Source of the DNA: Burkholderia sp. IMCC1007 | Lineage (GTDB): Bacteria > Pseudomonadota > Gammaproteobacteria > Burkholderiales > Burkholderiaceae | Assembly: GCF_027257875.1 (NCBI RefSeq) | Contig: NZ_JAPVQY010000013.1 | Location: forward strand, 1-64,000 | Reading direction: 5' to 3' | Length of the DNA: 64,000 bases | Shown here: positions 1-10,035 of the stretch, piece after piece | Layout: the number at the start of each line of letters is the position of its first letter | How positions within the stretch are numbered: position 1 is the stretch's first letter | The notes under the pieces: generated by a model | The model's database searches: none | What the model saw: only the letters and a program-made list of their open reading frames with translations | What the model was told of the DNA's origin: nothing | Translations under genes and position numbers: made by a program

Positions 1-281
1 GGCCGCCGGGTCGCGTCGGGCGCCGGCTCCGCATCGGTCGACCCGGGCGCCGCCGCGTCGGGCGCCGCCGGCAGCGCGGCGAGGATGCTCGCCCGCAGCG
101 CATCCGGCGCCCGGTAATAGTCGGCCTGCCGCACGGCGCGCCCCAACGCGACGATCCGTTCGCGTTCGCGGCGGCATGCGTCGCAACCGTCGACGTGTCG
201 CTGGACGCGCAACGCGTCGGGCGCCGACAGCTCGCGGTCGACGTCCGCGTCCAGCAACGCTCGCGCTTCGTTACAGTCCAT
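1..281 (-). CDS. Anti-sigma factor with zinc-finger motif (N-terminal part; cut by window edge)
   Basis: The reading frame starts at an ATG at 281 and runs off the window start, giving 93 codons. Near its N-terminus it carries an H-x3-C-x2-C motif (His29, Cys33, Cys36, with Cys3 upstream), the pattern of zinc-binding anti-sigma (ZAS) domains that hold ECF sigma factors inactive. A Pro/Ala-rich linker follows. The start overlaps the last 11 nt of the sigma factor gene, so the two are probably translationally coupled and work as a pair. Whether a transmembrane or sensor domain follows cannot be seen. The sigma/anti-sigma assignment is firm; the stimulus is unknown. Confidence 0.82.
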   Translation of the reverse strand, partial: MDCNEARALLDADVDRELSAPDALRVQRHVDGCDACRRERERIVALGRAVRQADYYRAPDALRASILAALPAAPDAAAPGSTDAEPAPDATRR

Positions 282-867
282 CGCTCGCCTCCGCTCCGGT
301 TCCGCCCGCCGACGCCCGCGCCGGCTTGCTCGCGCACGCCGGCGATCGCTCGTCGCCCAGCAATGCGGCCAGCCGGCGCCGGCCGCGCGCGAGCCGCGAC
401 ATCACGGTGCCGACCGGCACGTCCGCGATCGCCGCGATCTCGCGGTAGCTCAAATCCTCCATCTCGCGCAACACGAGCACCTCGCGGTATTCGGGCGGCA
501 GCTGCGCGAGCGCCGCATTCACGCGCCGTACGTTTTCGCCGCGCAGCAGTTCGGCGAGCGGATCCTCGGTCGCCGGTTGCCAGTCGTCGGGAACGTCGGT
601 GTCGTCGAGCGTGTCGGGCAGCGCGACTTCGTGCGCGTGGGTCCGGCGGCGCCACTCGGTGTACCAGGTGTGACGCACGATCGTCAGCAACCACGGCCGC
701 GCGTTGTCGCCGCGGCACCCATCGACGAAGCGCAGCGCGCGCATGCACGCGTCCTGGACCACGTCGTCGGCGTCGCCCGCATTGCCGCTCAGCCAGCGCG
801 CCAGGTTGTACGCGGCGTCGAGATGAGGCAGCACGAGCGCGCGAAACCGCTCGGCACGCGCCAGCAT
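271..867 (-). CDS. ECF-family RNA polymerase sigma factor
   Basis: About 198 residues from the ATG at 867. Region 2 is recognisable (LDAAYNLARWLSG through the WLLTIVRHTWY promoter-melting segment), and region 4 carries a helix-turn-helix (LPPEYREVLVLREMEDLSYREIA split over residues ~125-165, then VPVGTVMSRLARGRRRL). This is the two-domain layout of ECF sigma-70 factors, which direct polymerase to stress or envelope regulons. Its 3' end overlaps the anti-sigma gene by 11 nt. The frame stays open upstream to 954, so a longer start is possible; 867 was chosen because homologous ECF factors begin just before the LDAAYNLARW segment. The regulon cannot be inferred from the sequence. Confidence 0.88.
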   Translation of the reverse strand: MLARAERFRALVLPHLDAAYNLARWLSGNAGDADDVVQDACMRALRFVDGCRGDNARPWLLTIVRHTWYTEWRRRTHAHEVALPDTLDDTDVPDDWQPATEDPLAELLRGENVRRVNAALAQLPPEYREVLVLREMEDLSYREIAAIADVPVGTVMSRLARGRRRLAALLGDERSPACASKPARASAGGTGAEASDGL

Positions 868-1066
868 ATCGTCCGCCCGTTCATCGATCGCCTGTCCGGC
901 TTGCCCCACATGGCCTCCCTGTCCCGGCGGCCGAAGCCGCGCCCGCTCCTGCACGACGTCCGGACGGACCGGCAGCGTGCGCGCTCGATGACCTTACCGC
1001 TGTCGCATCGAGTTTATTCCTGCGAAAAGCCGATGACGCGTAAAAAAACCGGCGTTGCCGCAACCG

Positions 1067-1978
1067 TTACGGCGTGGTGCTCCAGTAGCCGGGGCGCGCG
1101 TACGCATCGCGCAGATAGTCGATGAAGTAGCGCACGCGCGCGGGCACGTAGCGCTGCTGCGGGTAGACCGCGAGGATGTCGTAGTCGGGCAGCGCATATT
1201 CGTCGAGCACGGTTTCGAGCTCGCCCGTTTCGAGCTGCGCGGCGATTTCCCAGGTCGAGCGCCAGCCGAGCCCCAGGCCTTCGGCCACCCAGCGGTGCAG
1301 CAGCTCGCCGTCGTTGCAGTCGAGGTTGCCGGTCACGCGCATCGTCGCGATCTTGCCGTGACGCTGGAAATACCAGCCGCGGTTCTGCCCGCCCTGCAGA
1401 TTGAAGGCCAGGCAGTTGTGCTGCAGCAGGTCGTCGAGCGACTTCGGCCGGCCGTGCTTGCGGAAATACTCGGGCGTGCCGCACACGACACGCCGGTTCG
1501 ACGCGAGCTTCACCGCGACGAAGTTTGGATCGACCGCGCCGCCGATCCGGATCGACAGGTCGTAGCCCTCGCGCACCAGATCGACGACGCGGTCGGTCAG
1601 GTTGAACGACAGCTGCATCTCCGGCTTGTCGGCCAGGAAGCCAGGCGCATGCGGCGCGACGTGCTTGCGCCCGAACGCGGCCGGCGCCGACACGATCAGG
1701 TGCCCGCTCACCGCGCGCCGCCCGGCAGCCAGCTCGTTCTCGGCCTGATCCCATTCGGACAGCAGCCCGCGGCAGCGCTCCAGGAACGCGGCGCCCTCCT
1801 CGCCGACCACCAGCCGCCGCGTCGAGCGGTACATCAGCTTCACGCCGAGGCGCTTCTCCAGCGCGTCGATGCGCCGCCCGAGCACCACCGGCGACACGCC
1901 CTCCTCGAGCGCCGCCGCCGCGAGGCTGCCCGCGTCCGCGACCCGCACGAACGTCTCGATCTGCTTGAAACGATCCAT
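1067..1978 (-). CDS. LysR-family transcriptional regulator
   Basis: 303 residues, the usual LysR length. Residues 1-60 form the winged helix-turn-helix (MDRFKQIETFVRVADAGS..., with RRIDALEKRLGVKLMYRSTRR), followed by a linker helix and a periplasmic-binding-protein-like effector domain from about residue 90. It is transcribed away from gcl-hyi-glxR across a 170-bp intergenic region. That arrangement is typical of a LysR protein controlling its divergent operon, so control of glyoxylate metabolism is the natural inference, but the effector is not shown by the sequence. In pseudomonads the comparable gcl operon is controlled by a different regulator class, so the pairing should be treated as a hypothesis. 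Confidence 0.93.
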   Translation of the reverse strand: MDRFKQIETFVRVADAGSLAAAALEEGVSPVVLGRRIDALEKRLGVKLMYRSTRRLVVGEEGAAFLERCRGLLSEWDQAENELAAGRRAVSGHLIVSAPAAFGRKHVAPHAPGFLADKPEMQLSFNLTDRVVDLVREGYDLSIRIGGAVDPNFVAVKLASNRRVVCGTPEYFRKHGRPKSLDDLLQHNCLAFNLQGGQNRGWYFQRHGKIATMRVTGNLDCNDGELLHRWVAEGLGLGWRSTWEIAAQLETGELETVLDEYALPDYDILAVYPQQRYVPARVRYFIDYLRDAYARPGYWSTTP

Positions 1979-2051
1979 CTGCTGTCTCCACCCGGCTCTG
2001 ACACCGGCGGGAAGCCCCGTCCGGCCGTCATTCCATACTTTTAGTTTCGAA

Positions 2052-2075
2052 ATAAGCGACTTCGGCTGATCTTAT
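2052..2075. promoter_or_regulatory. Candidate LysR operator between the LysR gene and gcl
   Basis: An ATAAG-N14-CTTAT dyad lies midway between the divergent LysR gene (start 1978) and gcl (start 2149). Interrupted dyads with T and A at their inner edges are the usual binding sites of LysR proteins. Assignment rests on symmetry and position only. Confidence 0.4.
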
Positions 2076-2148
2076 CAAACCTTTCCTGCATCCCTAAAGT
2101 GTTCTCAACAGACCGATTCGCAAGATTCCACCATTCAAGGAGACATTC

Positions 2149-3924
<1,776 letters not shown>

Positions 3925-3968
3925 ACCGCACGACATTTTTTGACTGACCGACCGAAGAGGCTTAGCTC

Positions 3969-4778
3969 ATGCCGAAGTTTGCTGCAAACCTGACCATGCT
4001 GTTCAACGAAGTGCCGTTCCTCGACCGCTTCAAGGCGGCCGCCGACGCGGGCTTCGATGCCGTCGAGTTCCTGTTCCCGTATCCGTACGCGAAAGAGGAA
4101 CTCGCCGAGCGGATCGAGACGCACCGCCTGCGCCTCGTGCTGCACAACCTGCCCGCCGGCAACTGGGATCAGGGCGAGCGCGGCATCGCGTGCCTGCCCG
4201 ATCGCGTCGGCGAGTTCCAGGAAGGGGTCGGCCGTGCGATCGAGTATGCGAAGGCGCTGAAGGTGCCGCAGCTGAACTGCCTGGTCGGCATCCCGTCTGC
4301 AAGCACGGCGCGCGACAAGACGTTCGTGACGATCGTCGACAACCTGCGCTTCGCCGCCGACGCACTGAAGCGCGAAGGCATCCGTCTGCTCGTCGAGCCG
4401 TGCAACAGCTTCGACATCCCGGGCTTCGCGCTGAACCGCTCGTCCGAAGGGCTCGACGTGATCCGCGCGGTCGGCTCGGACAACCTGTTCCTGCAGTACG
4501 ACATCTATCACATGCAACGCATGGAAGGCGAACTGGCCGCGACGATCGAACGCAACCTCGCATCGATCGGCCACGTCCAGCTCGCGGACAACCCGGGCCG
4601 CAACGAGCCGGGCACGGGCGAGATCAACTACGCGTTCCTGTTCGCGCTGCTCGACCGGCTCGGCTATGCCGGCTATGTCGGCTGCGAATACAAGCCCCGC
4701 ACCACCACGACGGAAGGGCTCGGCTGGCTGCAAAGCGTCGCCGGCTGCGCACCGGGCTCGGCGCGTCGCGCCGCCTGA
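3969..4778 (+). CDS. hyi: Hydroxypyruvate isomerase
   Basis: 269 residues, slightly longer than E. coli Hyi (258) because of a short Ala/Arg-rich C-terminal tail. It is a xylose-isomerase-like TIM-barrel protein interconverting hydroxypyruvate and tartronate semialdehyde. Conserved family segments include MPKFAANLTMLFNEVPFLDRF at the N-terminus, the LLVEPCN segment with a catalytic-type Glu, the YDIYHMQRMEGEL strand, and GCEYKPRTTTTEGLGW near the end. It starts 44 nt after gcl with a GAGG ribosome-binding site and precedes glxR, the standard gcl-hyi-glxR order. It is cytoplasmic, with no signal peptide. Confidence 0.95.
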   Translation: MPKFAANLTMLFNEVPFLDRFKAAADAGFDAVEFLFPYPYAKEELAERIETHRLRLVLHNLPAGNWDQGERGIACLPDRVGEFQEGVGRAIEYAKALKVPQLNCLVGIPSASTARDKTFVTIVDNLRFAADALKREGIRLLVEPCNSFDIPGFALNRSSEGLDVIRAVGSDNLFLQYDIYHMQRMEGELAATIERNLASIGHVQLADNPGRNEPGTGEINYAFLFALLDRLGYAGYVGCEYKPRTTTTEGLGWLQSVAGCAPGSARRAA

Positions 4779-4819
4779 GATCCTCCCTTCCCGTTTTCAG
4801 CCCTATAGGAGACTTTCAC

Positions 4820-5713
4820 ATGGCAACCATCGGATTCATCGGCCTCGGCATCATGGGCGCGCACATGGCGCGCAACCTGCTCAAGGGCGATCATCAACTC
4901 GTCGTGAACGGCGCGTTCCCGGTTCCGGACGATCTGCGCGCGAGCGCGAAGGTCGTCGCGAACTCGACCGAAGTCGCGCAGCACGCCGACATCATCATCT
5001 CGATGGTGCCGGACACGCCGGACGTGCGTAACGTGCTGTTCGCCGACGACGGCGTCGCGAAGGGCCTGACGGCCGGCAAGCTCGTGATCGACATGAGCTC
5101 GATCTCGCCGCTCGACACGCAGGCATTCGCGAAGCAGATCAATGCACTCGGCTGCGACTACCTCGACGCGCCGGTGTCCGGCGGCGAAGTCGGCGCCCGC
5201 GAAGCGACGCTGACGATCATGGTCGGCGGCCCGGAGAAGGCATTCGAGCGCGCGAAGCCGCTGTTCGAGAAGATGGGCAAGAACATCACGCTCGTCGGCG
5301 ACAACGGTGCCGGCCAGACCTGCAAGGTCGCGAACCAGATCATCGTCGCGCTGAACATCGAAGCGGTCGGCGAAGCGCTGCTGTTCGCCGCACGTTCAGG
5401 CGCCGATCCGGAGCGCGTGCGCCAGGCGCTGATGGGCGGCTTCGCCGCGTCGCGCATCCTCGAAGTGCACGGCGCGCGCATGACCAAGCGCACGTTCGAT
5501 CCGGGCTTCCGCATCGAGCTGCACCAGAAGGACCTGAACCTCGCGCTCGACGGCGCACGCAAGCTCGGCCTCGCACTGCCGCACACGGCCAGCGCGCAGC
5601 AACTGTTCAGCGTGTGCGCATCGCACGGCGGCAAGGCATGGGATCACTCGGCGCTCGTGCGTGCGCTCGAGATCATGTCGAATTTCGAAATCGGCCAGAC
5701 GCCGGCCGCGTAA
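4820..5713 (+). CDS. glxR: 2-Hydroxy-3-oxopropionate (tartronate semialdehyde) reductase
   Basis: 297 residues of the beta-hydroxyacid dehydrogenase family. The N-terminal Rossmann motif GLGIMG occupies residues 8-13, the substrate-binding DAPVSGG motif residues 117-122, and the catalytic Lys of GAGQTCKVANQI is Lys169. It reduces tartronate semialdehyde to D-glycerate with NAD(P)H, the last step of the gcl route. The start at 4820 is preceded by a TAGGAGA ribosome-binding site and follows hyi by 41 nt, so the three genes form one transcription unit. GarR and GlxR are close paralogues; the gcl context favours GlxR. No clear terminator is visible directly after the stop. Confidence 0.95.
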   Translation: MATIGFIGLGIMGAHMARNLLKGDHQLVVNGAFPVPDDLRASAKVVANSTEVAQHADIIISMVPDTPDVRNVLFADDGVAKGLTAGKLVIDMSSISPLDTQAFAKQINALGCDYLDAPVSGGEVGAREATLTIMVGGPEKAFERAKPLFEKMGKNITLVGDNGAGQTCKVANQIIVALNIEAVGEALLFAARSGADPERVRQALMGGFAASRILEVHGARMTKRTFDPGFRIELHQKDLNLALDGARKLGLALPHTASAQQLFSVCASHGGKAWDHSALVRALEIMSNFEIGQTPAA

Positions 5714-6172
5714 CGCGGATGCAATGACGCGCGTTTCGCCGCGATGGCGAACGCGCGCGACGAATACACGCGAACCGGCTCGCGGCCGGTCGCAGCGATG
5801 CGCGTGCATGCGCGCATCACGGTGGGGCGCCCCGCCGCGCATTGCCAGACGCATGCGCGACGGGGCGAAAAACGTCGCTCTGGGCTGAGAGCGGCGTGGT
5901 GGGGTCCGCAGCGGCACCCGGCGGCGCCGGGGAAGCCTTGGTCGGTCAGACGTCGTCGTCGGGTGTCCGCCTGTCGGATTTCGCGTATTACACTTCTTTA
6001 CGTTCGTGCGCGCGATTTTTCATGCAATCGTCGCGACGAACGCCTACACTTTCGCCACGCCTTTCGAGAAATTCGCCGCGCTTGCGCACACCTCCGGTGG
6101 CCGCGTCCAGCGCGGTGTTTTTTTCGCCACTTCACGGCGCGTTTTCTGTTCAACCACCTAGGGAGTGCAGCG
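5714..6172. other. 459-bp non-coding interval between glxR and kbp
   Basis: No convincing open reading frame. The left half is GC-rich with several short inverted repeats. The right half becomes AT-richer around 5980-6050 and includes a terminator-like hairpin at 6088-6124, 49 nt before the kbp start. It therefore probably holds the kbp promoter and a leader, or the 3' end of a small transcript. Confidence 0.5.
6088..6124 (+). terminator. Terminator-like hairpin in the kbp leader
   Basis: A CCGCG/CGCGG stem with a TCCAG loop, extendable by ACACC/GGTGT pairing, is followed by seven T residues. It lies upstream of kbp rather than after a gene, so it may end a small RNA or act as an attenuator. 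Confidence 0.45.
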
Positions 6173-6643
6173 ATGGGTCTTCTTTCGTTTATCAAAGAGG
6201 CGGGTGAAAAACTGCTGGGTCACGCCGACGCGCAAGCGGCAACCGATCCGAATGCCGCGAACCAGACCGCGGCCGATGCAATCAAGAACTACATCAGCAC
6301 GCAAGGTCTCGATACGTCGAACCTGACCGTCGCGTTCGACGGCGCGTCGCGCACGGTCACGCTGTCGGGCAGCGTCGCCGATCTCGACACGAAGGCGAAG
6401 GTCAAGGTCGCGGCCGGCAACGTGCAGGGCGTCGCGGGCGTGAACGACGACGATCTGCAGCCGGACGATCCGGAAGTCCAGTACCACGACGTGAAGTCGG
6501 GCGACACGCTGTCGGCGATCGCCAAGGAAGTCTACGGCGACGCGAACAAGTACCCGGTGATCTTCGAGGCGAACAAGCCGATGCTGTCGAGCCCGGACCG
6601 GATCTATCCGGGCCAGAAGCTCGTGATTCCGCCGCAGTCCTGA
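6173..6643 (+). CDS. kbp: BON and LysM domain protein, potassium-binding protein Kbp (YgaU)
   Basis: 156 residues, close to E. coli Kbp/YgaU (149). The N-terminus MGLLSFIKEAGEKLLG is the family signature. A BON domain covers about residues 35-95 (LTVAFDGASRTVTLSGSV) and a LysM domain about 102-152 (HDVKSGDTLSAIAKEVYGD ... YPGQKLVIPP). E. coli Kbp is a cytoplasmic K+-sensing protein induced by osmotic stress; the same role is inferred. There is no signal peptide, consistent with a cytoplasmic location despite the LysM domain. The start ATG at 6173 has GGGAGTG just upstream. A strong terminator follows, so the gene is monocistronic. Confidence 0.93.
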   Translation: MGLLSFIKEAGEKLLGHADAQAATDPNAANQTAADAIKNYISTQGLDTSNLTVAFDGASRTVTLSGSVADLDTKAKVKVAAGNVQGVAGVNDDDLQPDDPEVQYHDVKSGDTLSAIAKEVYGDANKYPVIFEANKPMLSSPDRIYPGQKLVIPPQS

Positions 6644-6666
6644 GCATTCGCGCAGCACCGACGTAG

Positions 6667-6695
6667 AAAAGGCAGGCCGCGCGGCCTGCCTTTTT
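6667..6695 (+). terminator. Intrinsic terminator after kbp
   Basis: A perfect 28-bp palindrome (AAAAGGCAGGCCGC and its complement) ending in five T residues, 23 nt after the kbp stop. The mirrored A-run means it can also stop the converging asparaginase transcript. Confidence 0.9.
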
Positions 6696-6743
6696 CGTAT
6701 GCGCTTCGTGCGCGCTGCGCACGCCCAAGGGGCGTGCCGTCGC

Positions 6744-7766
6744 TTACAGCGTGTCGAATGCGCGCTGCAGCGCGCCGCGATCCTGGATGCCGTTCGCGAG
6801 CGCGAGCATCAGCAGCACGCGTGCCTTGAACGGGCTCAGCGACCCGGCGCTCACGAAGCCGAGCGCGTCGTCGTTCGCGGCGCCGTTGCGCATCACGTGG
6901 CCCGAGCCGACGCGCGACGCGCGCACCACCGCCACCCCCGCGTTCACCGCATCGGCGAGCGCCGCCTGCAGCGTCGCATGGATCGATCCGTTGCCGGTGC
7001 CCGCGACGACGAGCCCGCGCACGCCGGCCGCAACGAGCGCATCGACGGCCGTGCGCGTCACGCCCGCATAGCTCGTGACGATTTCGACGGGCGGCCACGC
7101 AGCGGCAATCGCCAGTTGCGCATCGCGCGAACGCGTGACGCGGCGCGCGAATTCGACGCGGCCGTCCTGCACCCAGCCGAGTGCGCCGAGTTCCGGCGTC
7201 TGGAATGCGTCGACCGCGTAGGTGCTCGTCTTCACGACGTCGCGCGCGCCGTGGATCCGGTTGTTGAACGCGACGAGCACGCCCTGCCCGCGCGCGGCCG
7301 GATGACCGGCGACCGTCACCGCGTTCAGCAGGTTCAGCGGGCCGTCGGACGACAGCGCGGTGGCCGGCCGCATCGCGGCGGTCAGCACGACGGGCTTGTC
7401 GCCGGTCACGACCAGATGCAGCGCGTACGCGGTTTCCTCGAGCGTGTCGGTGCCGTGCGTGATCACGATGCCGTCGATGTCCGGATCGGCCATCAGCGCA
7501 TCGATGCGCGCCGCGAGCGTGTTCCACAGCGGCAGCGCGAGATCCTTGCTGTCGATGCTGGCGACCTGCTCCGCGGCGACGCGCGCGACCGATGCGAGCG
7601 CCGGCACCGCGTCGAGCAGGAAATTGACGCCGAGCGCGCCGGCCTGATAGCCGGCCGTGCTGGTCGCGTCCGGCGCGGCGCCGGCGATCGTGCCGCCGGT
7701 GGCGAGTACGGCGATGCGCGGCAGGGCTGCCGCGGACGAGGGGGATGCGGGGTTCGGAGTGTTCAT
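6744..7766 (-). CDS. ansB: L-asparaginase (type II-like)
   Basis: 340 residues from the ATG at 7766. It hydrolyses L-asparagine to aspartate and ammonia. Both family signatures are present: LATGGTIAG at residues 21-29 with nucleophilic Thr26, and the second motif THGTDTLEETA at about 103-113 with the Thr106-Asp107 pair. A Lys in RDVVKTST fits the charge-relay lysine. Length and motifs match the bacterial homotetrameric type II enzymes, but no signal peptide is visible, so it is probably cytoplasmic, unlike E. coli AnsB. The frame is open upstream to 7880; the chosen start fits the family N-terminus. It converges with kbp. Confidence 0.92.
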   Translation of the reverse strand: MNTPNPASPSSAAALPRIAVLATGGTIAGAAPDATSTAGYQAGALGVNFLLDAVPALASVARVAAEQVASIDSKDLALPLWNTLAARIDALMADPDIDGIVITHGTDTLEETAYALHLVVTGDKPVVLTAAMRPATALSSDGPLNLLNAVTVAGHPAARGQGVLVAFNNRIHGARDVVKTSTYAVDAFQTPELGALGWVQDGRVEFARRVTRSRDAQLAIAAAWPPVEIVTSYAGVTRTAVDALVAAGVRGLVVAGTGNGSIHATLQAALADAVNAGVAVVRASRVGSGHVMRNGAANDDALGFVSAGSLSPFKARVLLMLALANGIQDRGALQRAFDTL

Positions 7767-8039
7767 GGCCGCGATTGTAATGGCTCGCGGCCGGCATCCG
7801 GTAGGTCCGGCATCCGGCATCGCCGCCGGTCGCCCCGCGTCATGGTTTGTCCCGATCGCCGGCGCGCGGCCCGCCGTCAACGATGGTGCCGCCCGCGGCG
7901 TTATACGAAGGCCGTTCTGGTGTTTTCACATTGATTTGCCATAATCGGTGCGCGCGGCGCGATGCGGCCCTGTTCCCGTTGCGCCGGGTTTCGTGACGGC
8001 GTCGATATAAAACGCAATTCACCCCATGGGAGTGTCGAA

Positions 8040-8330
8040 ATGAAGATCCAATCGCTCGTAGCCGCAGTGCTTCTCGGCGGCATGCTGGCTTCCCCGGCTT
8101 TCGCCGCGAACAGCCAGCAGGACAAGATGAAGGCCTGTAACACGCAGGCTGCCGGCAAGACGGGCGACGAACGCAAGGCGTTCATGAAGGACTGCCTGTC
8201 GGCCAAGCCCGCGAAGAAGATGACGCAGCAGGAAAAAATGAAGGCCTGCAACACCCAGGCCGCGGACAAGAAGGGCGACGACCGCAAGGCGTTCATGAAG
8301 AGCTGCCTGAGCAGCCAGCCGGCCGCCTAA
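8040..8330 (+). CDS. psiF: PsiF-family phosphate-starvation-inducible repeat protein
   Basis: 96 residues. A signal peptide covers residues 1-22 (MKIQSLVAAVLLGGMLASPAFA). Two tandem copies of a ~35-residue unit follow, each with K-M-K-A-C-N-x-Q-A and R-K-A-F-M-K-x-C-L, giving two conserved cysteines per copy; this is the PsiF repeat. The family was named from E. coli psiF in the Pho regulon and its biochemical role is unknown. The mature protein is expected in the periplasm. A TATAAA -10-like element lies at 8006-8011, but I see no convincing Pho box. The start has a GGGAGTG ribosome-binding site. Confidence 0.9.
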   Translation: MKIQSLVAAVLLGGMLASPAFAANSQQDKMKACNTQAAGKTGDERKAFMKDCLSAKPAKKMTQQEKMKACNTQAADKKGDDRKAFMKSCLSSQPAA

Positions 8331-8664
8331 GTCCCGGCGCTCCCGTCTCGAATGCCGCGCACCGCTTCGGCGGGCGCGGCATCGTTGTTTTCGTTGCGCG
8401 CACATCGACGCGTGCGACCTGGCGGCCGATGCGTCGCCGCGTCGGCCGGCGGACGACGACCGCGCGGCCGCACACGCCGACACAGGCCGCCTTCCCGCCC
8501 CGCTTCCCGCCGCTTCCTCTGCATGCCGTGCGGATGCCGACACCCGATGCGGCAATTCGCCGCGTTTTCTTCTATGATGGCTGCAATGCGGCCCACCCAA
8601 GTACAAGACGCGCCATCGGGCCGCCCTCAGACGAACGCGCACGCCGCGTCAAACGGAGGCATGG
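8331..8664. other. 334-bp non-coding interval between psiF and a small membrane protein gene
   Basis: It holds the psiF terminator at its left end, a very GC-rich middle with no credible gene, and a GGAGG ribosome-binding site at 8655-8659 for the next gene. Confidence 0.5.
8352..8392 (+). terminator. Intrinsic terminator after psiF
   Basis: An outer ATGCCGCG/CGCGGCAT stem encloses a CCGC-TTCG-GCGG hairpin and is followed by a T-rich tail. Confidence 0.75.
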
Positions 8665-9114
8665 ATGGCATGGAGACAACACCGCTGGTTTCGCCGCTGG
8701 GTGATCGTGATCGTGTTCTGGGCCGTGCCCGTCGCGATCGTCGCCGTGCGCGAGATCCGCGAGGAAATGGCGTACAACAAGGCCGACCTGCAGCTCGCGC
8801 TGACGACCTGGCAGCTGACCGACGCGCAGCAGGCGGCAGGCGCCGCCGCGAAGTGCCATGGCGATCCTGACGAAGCGCGCGCGGCCGGCTGCCCGGCCGA
8901 CGTGCTCTCGGCCAACGCGGCACGCCAGCAGGCGGCCCGCGACGAATACGTGGTGCGTCGCAACACGCTCGCCGGCTATCTGTGGCATGCGTTCGTCGGC
9001 TACTGGGTCGTGCCGGCCGCGTTCCTGTTCGCATGCGGTGTGGTGATCGCGCTGATTCGCCGCGCACTGCGGCGCCCGCAGATCAAGCCACCGGTGCCGC
9101 CCGTTCCGCACTGA
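8665..9114 (+). CDS. Small membrane protein of unknown function
   Basis: 149 residues. One transmembrane helix lies near the N-terminus (about residues 11-30, WVIVIVFWAVPVAIVAV) and a second near the C-terminus (about 106-128, WVVPAAFLFACGVVIALI). The intervening ~75 residues are charged and contain two cysteines 13 residues apart. A proline-rich tail ends the protein. The GGAGG ribosome-binding site is correctly spaced for this ATG; the ATG four bases upstream is in another frame. The sequence suggests a bitopic inner-membrane protein with a soluble loop. I do not recognise the family and the neighbours give no functional hint. Confidence 0.78.
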   Translation: MAWRQHRWFRRWVIVIVFWAVPVAIVAVREIREEMAYNKADLQLALTTWQLTDAQQAAGAAAKCHGDPDEARAAGCPADVLSANAARQQAARDEYVVRRNTLAGYLWHAFVGYWVVPAAFLFACGVVIALIRRALRRPQIKPPVPPVPH

Positions 9115-9277
9115 CACCGCGGGCCCTGCCCATCCCCGTCCCTTTCCGCTGCCCGCCGCCGACCGCACGCGCGGCGCATCGGCGTGCATGCGCCGATCCG
9201 TTCGTTGGCGCGCTGCGACACCTCCAAACGATTTGACGCTTTTTCACGTTGGAATGAAAAAAGACTGTAATCCGCTG

Positions 9278-9286
9278 TGATATAAC
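9278..9286 (+). promoter_or_regulatory. Candidate extended -10 promoter for the SYLF lipoprotein gene
   Basis: TGA-TATAAC matches an extended -10 element in an AT-rich patch about 63 nt upstream of the start codon. The -35 region is weak. Confidence 0.4.
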
Positions 9287-9348
9287 TGCCGACGTGAGCC
9301 GCTCCTTGAGCGAGACTCACTCCGAACATCATCCGATGGAGAAGAACG

Positions 9349-9936
9349 ATGCAAAAACGGAATCTTGCGCTGAAAGCTGCCGCTGCGCTCATCGTCGGTA
9401 GCCTCGCGCTCACCGGTTGCACCACGACGCCCGACAAGCCCGACAACGCCGCGACCAACGCGTCGAAGCGTCAGGCAATCGACTCGAGCGTCGACGCCAC
9501 GCTGTCGCGGCTGTATTCCACGGTCAAGGGTTCGCGTGAACTCGTCGCGAAGTCGCGCGGCGTGCTGGTCTTCCCGGACGTGATCCAGGCCGGCTTCATC
9601 GTCGGCGGCCAGACCGGCAACGGCGCGCTGCGCGTCGGCGGCAGCACCGTCGGGTACTACAACACGTCGTCGCTGTCGGTCGGCCTGCAGGCCGGCGCGC
9701 AGTCGAAGGCGGTCGTGTTCCTGTTCATGACGCAGGACGCGCTCGACGAATTCCGCGGCTCCGACGGCTGGGCAGCGGGTGCCGGCGCGTCGGTCGCGCT
9801 CGTGAAGATGGGCGCGAATGGCGCGGTCGACACGACCACGGCCACCGCACCGGTCCAGGTCATCGTGCTGACGAACGCCGGCCTGATGGGCGACGTGTCG
9901 ATCAACGGCACGAAGGTCACGAAGCTGAAGATCTGA
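9349..9936 (+). CDS. SYLF-domain (YSC84-like) lipoprotein
   Basis: 195 residues. The N-terminus is a lipoprotein signal with lipobox LTGC, placing the lipidated Cys at residue 24. The rest is a SYLF/Ysc84 lipid-binding domain (SRGVLVFPDVIQAGFIVGGQ, ALRVGGSTVGYYN, VFLFMTQDALDEF). In other organisms SYLF domains bind phosphoinositides or lipids; the bacterial role is unclear. The protein is predicted to be anchored in the envelope. A strong terminator follows and a candidate extended -10 precedes it, so it is probably monocistronic. Confidence 0.92.
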   Translation: MQKRNLALKAAAALIVGSLALTGCTTTPDKPDNAATNASKRQAIDSSVDATLSRLYSTVKGSRELVAKSRGVLVFPDVIQAGFIVGGQTGNGALRVGGSTVGYYNTSSLSVGLQAGAQSKAVVFLFMTQDALDEFRGSDGWAAGAGASVALVKMGANGAVDTTTATAPVQVIVLTNAGLMGDVSINGTKVTKLKI

Positions 9937-9982
9937 CGCGGCGGCCGCCTCGCCCGTGCGCACCGCGCGCGGGCGCCAGACA

Positions 9983-10016
9983 AACGGCGATGTCCTTGCG
10001 GGCATCGCCGTTTTTT
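9983..10016 (+). terminator. Intrinsic terminator after the SYLF lipoprotein gene
   Basis: An AACGGCGATG/CATCGCCGTT stem with a 10-nt loop and a T6 tail; it lies just before the end of the converging glycosyltransferase gene. Confidence 0.88.
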
Positions 10017-10035
10017 CATGTGCGTGCGCGGCGGC

